From: Bacteroidota bacterium | Lineage (GTDB): Bacteria; Bacteroidota; Bacteroidia; Chitinophagales; Chitinophagaceae | Direction of reading: 5' to 3' | Assembly (NCBI GenBank): GCA_023433755.1 | Contig: JAEYUA010000268.1 | Span: 1 to 7,194, forward strand | DNA: 7,194 bases | In this document: one piece after another, positions 1 through 5,951 of the stretch | Position numbering within the stretch: position 1 is the first letter of the stretch | Layout: the number at the start of each line of letters is the position of its first letter | The notes under the pieces: model-generated | What the model saw: the letters and a program-made list of their open reading frames with translations, nothing else | What the model was told of the DNA's origin: nothing | The model's database searches: none | Position numbers and translations under genes: made by a program

Positions 1-2
1 CC

Positions 3-1217
<1,215 letters not shown>

Positions 1218-1364
1218 AAATATCAGGGCAGACTTGTGCCGGGCGTAATTATCATGAGTTGGTATTACTCATTGATTAAACAATTTTGCATGACTGCTTT
1301 TATTCGTGTGATTAGTGTTTTAAATTCGTAGGGTAGCAGCATTTTTATTCGTGTAAACATCATT
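1218..1364 (+). other. fabF-rnc intergenic region with a 12-bp direct repeat
   Basis: TTTTATTCGTGT occurs at 1298-1309 and again at 1343-1354, 45 bp apart and just before the rnc GTG. An ATGAGT/ACTCAT hairpin (1254-1259 and 1267-1272) follows fabF but lacks a T tract. No convincing TAnnTTTG promoter is present, so rnc may be read from the fabF transcript. Confidence 0.4.
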
Positions 1365-2111
1365 GTGGATTTCTGGAAATCATTCTATAAGAAAAAACCT
1401 GTCGACCCTTCTTTCAAAAAACAGTTGAAAGGAATTCTTGGCTATTCGCCGGGAAATACCTCGCTGTATAAAACAGCCCTCACCCACCGCTCTGTAAAAG
1501 ATACTATTGATGAGAATAATGAAAGGCTGGAATACCTCGGTGATGCCATTCTGAGCGCACTGGTGGCCGATTATCTTTTTAAACGTTATCCCTATAAAGA
1601 AGAAGGTTTCCTTACTGAAATGCGCAGTAAAATGGTGAACCGCCAGCAGCTTAACGATATCGCGGTCAAGATGGGTTTGAAGAAGGTTACGCTTTATAAT
1701 AAATCTGACAGCTCGCTCAAAACCAGCCAGATCTTCGGCAATACCCTGGAAGCGCTGGTAGGTGCCGTTTATCTTGACATTGGTTATAAGAAAACCAATA
1801 AATGGGTCACGGAACGGGTCATCATGCCGCACATGTTTGTAGACGACCTGGAGATCCTGGAGATCAACCATAAAAATAAACTCTATGGCTGGGCAAATAA
1901 GAACGGCCGCCAGCTTGAATTCGAAACCATCAATGAGCAAATCGAAAATGGCCGGCGCTTATTTACAGTGGCTGCTGTCATAAATGGAAAACTCATTGCC
2001 CAGGGTAAGGCCTTCAATAAAAAAGATGCTTCACAGATTGCCGCCCAACTGGCTGTCGAAAAACTGGGCATCATCAATTCAGACTCACCGGGAACGGAAG
2101 CTATGCATTGA
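1365..2111 (+). CDS. rnc: Ribonuclease III, GTG start
   Basis: This double-stranded-RNA endonuclease acts in rRNA and mRNA processing in the cytoplasm. It has 248 residues, close to the usual 220-250. The N-terminal nuclease domain carries the signature NERLEYLGDA (residues 52-61), giving acidic residues E53, E56 and D60, with E85 in TEMRSK and E129 in GNTLEALVGAVYLD. By alignment, the residue matching E. coli metal ligand D114 is Asn126, a conservative change that may be a lineage trait. A double-stranded-RNA-binding domain spans about 170-235 and ends in the typical lysine/alanine helix (NKKDASQIAAQLAVEKL). The GTG at 1365 is chosen because an in-frame stop lies at 1329-1331, no ATG occurs between, and the first in-frame ATG would remove half the nuclease domain. 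No Shine-Dalgarno is seen. The last ten residues (SDSPGTEAMH) look unconserved, and the stop codon touches a heptamer repeat. Confidence 0.95.
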   Translation: MDFWKSFYKKKPVDPSFKKQLKGILGYSPGNTSLYKTALTHRSVKDTIDENNERLEYLGDAILSALVADYLFKRYPYKEEGFLTEMRSKMVNRQQLNDIAVKMGLKKVTLYNKSDSSLKTSQIFGNTLEALVGAVYLDIGYKKTNKWVTERVIMPHMFVDDLEILEINHKNKLYGWANKNGRQLEFETINEQIENGRRLFTVAAVINGKLIAQGKAFNKKDASQIAAQLAVEKLGIINSDSPGTEAMH

Positions 2112-2145
2112 GCTGCAAGCTTCAAACTACAAGCTACAAGCTAGA
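2111..2145 (+). repeat. Heptanucleotide tandem repeat, five AGCTnCA-like units
   Basis: Five consecutive 7-bp units can be read: AGCTGCA, AGCTTCA, AACTACA, AGCTACA, AGCTAGA. The first base is the last base of the rnc stop codon, so the array begins exactly at the gene end. Similar 7-bp period arrays are, from memory, scattered in Bacteroidetes intergenic DNA and resemble cyanobacterial STRR sequences in design; I cannot check this here. No function is evident. Confidence 0.8.
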
Positions 2146-2218
2146 TACCTGGTTTACAGGAATTCTATTTTTAATATCATGGGTTGAAGCCTATCTCTTC
2201 GCCATCTCCTTCTTCGCC

Positions 2219-2274
2219 AGTCATCCGCGTGCCGCTGACATTGTCAGCCTTAGCGAAGGTGGATCCCTCGCTAA
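2219..2274. repeat. REP-like palindromic intergenic element
   Basis: Two perfect palindromes lie side by side. GCTGACA and TGTCAGC are separated by one base (2234-2248), and TTAGCGA and TCGCTAA by 11 bases (2250-2256 and 2268-2274). The element opens with AGTCATCC at 2219. A family of intergenic repeats with GTCATCC at one end and GGATGAC at the other is common in bacterial genomes, by my recollection. Here the expected distal GGATGAC is absent and an A-run follows, so this may be a truncated copy. The palindromes are seen directly; the family assignment is inference. Confidence 0.5.
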
Positions 2275-2316
2275 AAAAAATATCCTGGGTTTCTAAAAAC
2301 TCTAAATATTATCATT

Positions 2317-2349
2317 AATCCTTCTAAGGGTTTTATTAAAGGATTTTTT
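2317..2349 (+). terminator. Weak candidate intrinsic terminator downstream of rnc
   Basis: AATCCTT (2317-2323) can pair with AAGGATT (2339-2345) around a 15-nt loop, and six T residues follow (2344-2349). The stem has only three G-C pairs and lies 205 bp past the rnc stop, so activity is doubtful. No better terminator for rnc is visible nearer the gene. Confidence 0.3.
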
Positions 2350-2502
2350 AGCCCGTTTAAGTAGTTTTCTGAAACCTGTGCGGGAAGCCCATGGGACATT
2401 TACCATCACCACCTCTTCCAAAATCCAGTTTTTTAGATCCGTATTTTAAAAAAACTAAATGAAACTACTTAGGAAGGTTTTGTTGTTTTTCAGTTAGTTA
2501 TG

Positions 2503-2558
2503 TGCAAGTTTTAATTAAATATGTGGTTTTACGCAAACTTGCAGTAAAAATACTTGCA
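2503..2558. promoter_or_regulatory. Cluster of three TGCAAGT motifs upstream of the exported-protein promoter
   Basis: TGCAAGT occurs at 2503-2509 on the plus strand and as its complement ACTTGCA at 2537-2543 and 2552-2558. The first two are part of an 8-bp inverted repeat, GCAAGTTT (2504-2511) and AAACTTGC (2535-2542). The two complements are 15 bp apart. The last copy overlaps the proposed -33 element, which fits an operator, but no regulator is known for it. Regulatory role is inferred. Confidence 0.35.
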
Positions 2559-2584
2559 TCTCAAAAAACTGCATTATAGTTTTG
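2554..2584 (+). promoter_or_regulatory. Bacteroidetes-type promoter for the exported-protein gene
   Basis: TAGTTTTG at 2577-2584 matches the Bacteroidetes primary-sigma -7 consensus TAnnTTTG exactly. A TTG at 2554-2556 lies 20 nt upstream, the expected place for the -33 element. Transcription would begin near 2590, leaving a leader of almost 90 nt before the ATG at 2678. The leader ends in an A-rich stretch with no Shine-Dalgarno, usual for this phylum. Confidence 0.6.
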
Positions 2585-2677
2585 CTCTCGCTAAGGACAA
2601 CCAATAAGCAGTTTCTCTTAGAAAAGCTTAACTGGTTTCTTTACCAACCCTAAAAAAACTAATAAAAACTCCGTACC

Positions 2678-3649
2678 ATGAAGCAATTCTACTTCCTCAT
2701 CCTGGGACTCTTCATCTCAACCTTATCTTTTTCAGCTCCAGTAATTGAAGCCGTTGGAAATGGCAACTGGCAAGCCAGCCCAACCTGGAATCTTAACAGA
2801 AGGCCTGCCAATGGAGATACCATTGTTATTCCTGCCGGAAGGACTGTGATCATTAATAACCAGCAATCACTTAACAATATTTACCTGGAAGTACACGGTA
2901 CCTTAAGACTGACCAACCTGCTGAGTTATTTATCACTGAATGCTGCCAGCAAGATCCAGGTGGCTGCAGGGGGTAAACTTGAGTCAACTATTGACTTTTT
3001 CCAGTATATCATTCTTGGTGGTCAAACTATTTTTTATGCGAATACGCTTAATGGTCCGCAACTGGCTACCGGTAGTTCCAATGGTTTTGCCAGCTACAAC
3101 CCCCTTCCGGTAAAATTTGTTGGTTTTACGCTCTCACGTAAAAACACAAGCGATGTGCTGGTACAATGGTCTACTTCCGAAGAAATCAATGCTCATTCCT
3201 ATGAGATTGAACGCAGCCTGGATGGTTCTAAATGGGGAACGATCGCTTATGTTTCAGCTATCGGGAATTCAAATACAGTGAACAATTATTCCTTTACTGA
3301 TAAAAACATTACTTCCCGCGTGGTTTACTACCGTGTGAAGCAGGTGGATGTTGATTCAAGGTTTACTTATACTGATATCAAATCCATCAAAACAGAGCAG
3401 GCGGCTGCAACATCTAACATCAATATCGCTTCTGTACAGGGTAAAGTACTGGTGCAGTTTCCACAGGAAATCAAATCAAAACTTATTGTAAGGATCGTGT
3501 CATTAAACGGACAGGTTCTTGAACAGCAATATATCAATGAAGCAGTTGGCCAGGTTGTACTGCAGCCTAAGGCTCACCTGAAAGGAAATTATATAGTATC
3601 GATCACTAATGGCCAGGATGTGAATGTGGCCAGGCAGGTGATCCTCTGA
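2678..3649 (+). CDS. Exported protein with G8-like region, Fn3-like module and T9SS-type C-terminal domain
   Basis: I recognise the architecture but not a specific function. Residues 1-20 form a Sec signal peptide (hydrophobic core FLILGLFISTL, likely cleavage after SFSA). Residues about 28-100 resemble the G8-like start of a beta-solenoid (GNGNWQASPTW, then RRPANGDTIVIPAGRTVII). PLPVKFVGF at 142-150 opens an Fn3-like module ending near 237, with the typical strings QWSTSEEIN, YEIERSLDG and YYRVKQVD that recur in Bacteroidetes surface proteins. Residues about 247-323 resemble a T9SS type A sorting domain (VRIVSLNGQVL, then LKGNYIVSITNG and a short C-terminal strand). The product is therefore expected to cross the inner membrane by Sec and the outer membrane by T9SS, ending secreted or cell-attached. 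No catalytic motif is seen, so an adhesin or matrix role is only a guess. It is monocistronic, with its own promoter and terminator. Confidence 0.85.
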   Translation: MKQFYFLILGLFISTLSFSAPVIEAVGNGNWQASPTWNLNRRPANGDTIVIPAGRTVIINNQQSLNNIYLEVHGTLRLTNLLSYLSLNAASKIQVAAGGKLESTIDFFQYIILGGQTIFYANTLNGPQLATGSSNGFASYNPLPVKFVGFTLSRKNTSDVLVQWSTSEEINAHSYEIERSLDGSKWGTIAYVSAIGNSNTVNNYSFTDKNITSRVVYYRVKQVDVDSRFTYTDIKSIKTEQAAATSNINIASVQGKVLVQFPQEIKSKLIVRIVSLNGQVLEQQYINEAVGQVVLQPKAHLKGNYIVSITNGQDVNVARQVIL

Positions 3650-3674
3650 TAACTTGTTTTTTTAGGCGTTGAGG

Positions 3675-3710
3675 AAAAAACCCCGGGTATCTACCTGGGG
3701 TTTTCTTATT
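3675..3710. terminator. Strong intrinsic terminator, probably bidirectional
   Basis: AAAACCCC (3677-3684) pairs with GGGGTTTT (3697-3704). The pairing continues inward through a G-T wobble and a GGT/ACC segment to about 12 bp with a 4-nt loop. TTTTCTTATT follows on the plus strand and an A6 run (3675-3680) precedes it, which becomes a T6 tail when read from the minus strand. It lies 26 bp past the exported-protein stop and faces the convergent mce gene, so it can end both transcripts. Confidence 0.85.
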
Positions 3711-3735
3711 GTATGAAGCGGTTTAGACGTTAATG

Positions 3736-3847
3736 GTGAATCGTGAGTCGTGAGGCGTGAGTCGGTAGTCAGTAGCCAGTAAAAAGTTCAAAGTTGAAAG
3801 TTCAAAGTCGGCCGCGCTGATCTCACGACTCACGATTCACGCCTCAC
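3736..3847. repeat. Composite heptamer array: 16 in-register 7-bp units with an internal inversion
   Basis: The block divides into 16 consecutive 7-bp units without a slip. Four GTGAGTC-like units (3736-3763) are followed by GGTAGTC and AGTAGCC, a transitional AGTAAAA, then AGTTCAA, AGTTGAA, AGTTCAA and AGTCGGC. A spacer unit (3813-3819) comes next, then four units in reverse orientation (ATCTCAC, GACTCAC, GATTCAC, GCCTCAC; 3820-3847). The outer arms form a perfect 19-bp inverted repeat, 3736-3754 with 3822-3840, around 67 bp. The right end overlaps the 3' end of mce. There are no cas genes, and units this short with no unique spacers are not CRISPR. Confidence 0.9.
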
Positions 3848-4241
3848 GATTTTGGCAAATCTCCACCAGCACACCACCCGTTGTTTTAGGATGCAGGAAA
3901 CAAACCAGTTTATTATCTGCGCCCTGCTTTGGCGTTTCACTGAGCAGCAGGAAGCCCTGGCCTTTCAGGCGTTCCATTTCCGCGTAAATATCTTCTACAT
4001 CAAATGCAATATGGTGCAGGCCCTCTCCGCGTTTTTCAATGAATTTGCTGATCACCCCATCTTCCGAAGTGGATTCCAGTAATTCGATCTTGGTTTCACC
4101 TTTTTGGAAAAAGGCCGTGACCACATTTTCTGAAACCACCTCCTCCTGCTTGTAACAGGGTGTATCGAGCAATTTTTCAAATAAAGGGATGGACTTTTCC
4201 AGTGATTTGATGGCGATTCCGATATGTTCAATTTTGCGCAT
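3837..4241 (-). CDS. mce: Methylmalonyl-CoA epimerase, VOC superfamily
   Basis: This enzyme interconverts (R)- and (S)-methylmalonyl-CoA between methylmalonyl-CoA mutase and the carboxylase/decarboxylase steps of the propionate-succinate route. The 134-aa protein is normal size for this small metalloenzyme. It has two beta-alpha-beta-beta-beta VOC half-domains. The first starts KIEHIGIAI, giving metal ligand H6; the second contains GEGLHHIAFDV, with H77 the probable ligand; E127 in GGVLVEICQ is the third. The position that is Gln65 in the Propionibacterium enzyme appears to be E53 (KIELLE). The family end KTTGGVLVEICQ is intact, but the last four residues (NREA) and the TGA stop are written by the heptamer repeat at 3834-3850. 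It is transcribed divergently from iscS, with 91 bp between starts, and its own promoter is not clear. No mutase gene is adjacent. Another VOC enzyme is possible but less likely given the ligands and length. Confidence 0.9.
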   Translation of the reverse strand: MRKIEHIGIAIKSLEKSIPLFEKLLDTPCYKQEEVVSENVVTAFFQKGETKIELLESTSEDGVISKFIEKRGEGLHHIAFDVEDIYAEMERLKGQGFLLLSETPKQGADNKLVCFLHPKTTGGVLVEICQNREA

Positions 4242-4315
4242 GCTTCAATATTTAGGAGAATGGTAAAATTAAGCGAGGTACCGCCTGAAAGCATACGCTT
4301 CTGCCAGATTGGGGG

Positions 4316-4323
4316 TAAATTTG
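4316..4323 (+). promoter_or_regulatory. Putative -7 element of the iscS promoter
   Basis: TAAATTTG matches TAnnTTTG exactly and ends 9 nt before the iscS ATG at 4333. Transcription would start within a few bases of the ATG, giving a nearly leaderless mRNA. No convincing -33 TTG or TTTG is present 19-21 nt upstream, so the element may be weak or need an activator. Confidence 0.45.
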
Positions 4324-4332
4324 TGATCCGTT

Positions 4333-5508
4333 ATGCTGCACCTTCCCATCTATCTTGACCATAATGCCACCACACCCTGCGATCCCAGGGTTGCTGAAGC
4401 CATGTGGCCGTATTTCACGGAGCATTTTGGGAATGCCGCCAGCCGTAATCATTCTTTCGGATGGCAGGCAGCAGCAGCCGTTGAACTGGCACGCGAACAG
4501 GTGGCGGCTCTTCTCAACGCGGAGCCAAAGGAAATTATCTTTACTTCCGGCGCTACCGAAGCTGTGAACCTTGCCATTAAAGGTGTTGCTGAAATGTATG
4601 CGGCAAAAGGCAATCATATCATCACCACCAATATTGAACACAAGGCGGTGCTTGACAGTTGCCATCACCTGCAGAAACAGGGTGTTGATGTGAGTTATAT
4701 CCCGGTAAATAATGAAGGCCTTGTTTCAGTGAAAGATATTGAAGCTGCCATCACACCACGCACCATCCTGGTTGCCGTAATGTATGCTAACAATGAGATC
4801 GGGAGTATCATGCCGGTGAATGAAATTGGTGAACTGGCCAAAAAGCATGGAATTCTTTTTTTCACCGATGCCACGCAGGCTGTTGGAAAAATTCCGGTTG
4901 ATGTAATGAAGGACAAGACCGACCTGCTTGCTTTCACCGCGCATAAAATGTATGGTCCCAAAGGTGTGGGTGTTTTATATGCCAGGCGAAGAGATCCAAG
5001 GGTGAAACTGGCAGCGCAATTGGATGGCGGTGCACATGAAAGGGGTTTCAGAAGCGGAACCCTCAATGTTCCCGGCATTGTTGGGTTAGGCAGGGCTTGT
5101 GAAATTGCAGCGGTTGAAATGGGAAACAATGCTTTACACACAAGTCATTTGCGTGACCTGCTGGAGAAGGGGCTACTGGAAATTGATGAAACATTCGTGA
5201 ATGGAAGCCGTTTGTCCCGGTTGCCGCACATCACCAATATTTCTTTCCGGTATGTAAATGATGAAGCCCTCATCGCTGGCATCAACAGGGACATAGCCGT
5301 ATCATCGGGTTCGGCCTGTTCCTCCGCCTCCATGGAGCCTTCTTACGTATTAAAAGCCCTTGGCCTGGATGATGCACTGGCTCAAAGCTCCATCCGTTTT
5401 GGATTAGGGAGGCTCACTACCGAAGAAGAGATTAATTTTACTATTGCCAGGGTGCGGGAGACCGTGGCATCATTGAGAGCCATGCATTCCGCTGGCTATT
5501 CATCTTAA
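4333..5508 (+). CDS. iscS: Cysteine desulfurase, IscS type (class V aminotransferase fold)
   Basis: This PLP enzyme removes sulfur from L-cysteine to form an enzyme persulfide used for Fe-S clusters and other sulfur-containing cofactors or tRNA thiolation. It has 391 residues against 404 for E. coli IscS, and the start aligns (MLHLPIYLDHNATTP versus MKLPIYLD...). Key residues are visible: H103 in NIEHKAVLD stacking on PLP, D179 and Q182 in FTDATQAVGK, the PLP Schiff-base lysine K205 in TAHKMYGPKG, and persulfide cysteine C329 in SSGSACSSASMEPSYVLKALG. That long IscS-type (group I) loop separates it from SufS-type enzymes. The A-type carrier gene follows after 18 bp, so the two are probably cotranscribed. 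iscR, iscU, hscA/B and fdx are not beside it. A NifS label is possible for a group I enzyme, but there is no nitrogen-fixation context. Confidence 0.93.
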   Translation: MLHLPIYLDHNATTPCDPRVAEAMWPYFTEHFGNAASRNHSFGWQAAAAVELAREQVAALLNAEPKEIIFTSGATEAVNLAIKGVAEMYAAKGNHIITTNIEHKAVLDSCHHLQKQGVDVSYIPVNNEGLVSVKDIEAAITPRTILVAVMYANNEIGSIMPVNEIGELAKKHGILFFTDATQAVGKIPVDVMKDKTDLLAFTAHKMYGPKGVGVLYARRRDPRVKLAAQLDGGAHERGFRSGTLNVPGIVGLGRACEIAAVEMGNNALHTSHLRDLLEKGLLEIDETFVNGSRLSRLPHITNISFRYVNDEALIAGINRDIAVSSGSACSSASMEPSYVLKALGLDDALAQSSIRFGLGRLTTEEEINFTIARVRETVASLRAMHSAGYSS

Positions 5509-5526
5509 CACAATAAACAAATTGAT

Positions 5527-5877
5527 ATGACCAATACAGAAAACGGAATTTTTATCACCGATAAGGCAAAAGAAAGAGTGAAGGAACTGATGGCGGAAGC
5601 CGGGCATGCCAACGATCCTGATTATTTTGTAAGAGTGGGCGTTGTGGGTGGCGGTTGTTCGGGACTGAGTTATAAACTTGATTTTGATAACCAGGTAAAA
5701 CCCGGTGACCAGGTATTTGAACATAATGATGTGAAAGTGGTTACTGACCTGAAGAGTTTTTTATACCTCGTGAATACCACGCTGGAATTTTCTGATGGCC
5801 TTAATGGTAAAGGATTCTATTTTAATAATCCCAATGCCAGCAGAACCTGCGGCTGCGGTGAAAGCTTTGCGGTTTAA
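5527..5877 (+). CDS. A-type iron-sulfur carrier protein (HesB/IscA/SufA/ErpA family)
   Basis: A-type carriers accept Fe-S clusters from a scaffold and deliver them to apoproteins in the cytoplasm. The 116-aa length fits, and all three ligand cysteines are present: C44 in GGGCSGLSYKLDFD and C108/C110 in the C-terminal RTCGCGESFAV. The domain starts at about residue 7 (GIFITDKAKERVKELM), typical of the family. The ATG at 5527 gives a short natural N-terminus and is preceded by an A-rich, Shine-Dalgarno-free leader (CAATAAACAAATTG). It follows iscS by 18 bp in the same direction, supporting a shared transcript and a shared role in cluster assembly. Which subfamily (IscA, SufA or ErpA) cannot be fixed from sequence alone, so no symbol is given. 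Confidence 0.92.
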   Translation: MTNTENGIFITDKAKERVKELMAEAGHANDPDYFVRVGVVGGGCSGLSYKLDFDNQVKPGDQVFEHNDVKVVTDLKSFLYLVNTTLEFSDGLNGKGFYFNNPNASRTCGCGESFAV

Positions 5878-5881
5878 TATC

Positions 5882-5903
5882 ATGAGTAGATGAATCGTGT
5901 GTG
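5882..5903 (+). repeat. Decayed heptamer repeat after the A-type carrier gene
   Basis: ATGAGTA, one extra base, then ATGAATC and GTGTGTG match the GTGAGTC/GTGAATC units of the 3736-3847 array at 5, 6 and 5 of 7 positions. The block starts 4 nt after the carrier-protein stop. The resemblance is modest and could be chance. Confidence 0.35.
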
Positions 5904-5937
5904 CATGTGATCTCCTCAAATCCTCAATTCAATTTCC

Positions 5938-5944
5938 TATTTTG
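5938..5944 (+). promoter_or_regulatory. Possible -7 element for gldFG
   Basis: TATTTTG is one base shorter than the TAnnTTTG consensus and ends 7 nt before the gldF ATG at 5952. No -33 match is seen. If active it would produce a nearly leaderless gldF mRNA; otherwise gldFG may be read through from iscS. Confidence 0.25.
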
Positions 5945-5951
5945 CACCAGC

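Larger units (their letters stand above)
2112..2677. other. 566-bp gene-free region between rnc and the exported-protein gene
   Basis: No credible coding sequence is seen on either strand. From left to right it contains a heptamer array (2111-2145), a palindromic repeat element (2219-2274) with an A8 run, a weak AT-rich hairpin with a T tract (2317-2349), a 10-bp inverted repeat with arms 2358-2367 and 2462-2471, three TGCAAGT motifs (2503-2558), and a promoter at 2554-2584. The stretch 2372-2460 shows nothing recognisable beyond a CCCATGGG palindrome at 2388-2395. Confidence 0.7.

Noticed and set aside
1248..1280. Intrinsic terminator after fabF
   Set aside because: The ATGAGT/ACTCAT stem is short, has bulges outside the core and lacks a T tract.
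1380..1940. 186-codon minus-strand ORF opposite rnc
   Set aside because: It is an antisense shadow of a clear RNase III gene and shows no domain of its own.
2108..2296. 62-codon plus-strand ORF overlapping the rnc end
   Set aside because: It is made of the heptamer array and the palindromic repeat element, overlaps rnc, and has no recognisable domain or leader. Such ORFs are typical artefacts of intergenic repeats.
3736..3847. CRISPR array
   Set aside because: Units are 7 bp with no unique spacers, and no cas genes are near.
4264..4271. mce promoter on the minus strand (TAATTTTA)
   Set aside because: It has one mismatch to TAnnTTTG and no -33 element at the right distance, so it is too weak to annotate.
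4252..4668. 138-codon minus-strand ORF opposite the iscS start
   Set aside because: It is antisense to strongly conserved cysteine desulfurase sequence and overlaps the mce-iscS divergent promoter region.
5901..5951. 17-codon N-terminal extension of gldF from GTG 5901
   Set aside because: The added residues do not fit the family, lie in degenerate repeat sequence and cover the possible promoter. The family N-terminus begins at ATG 5952.
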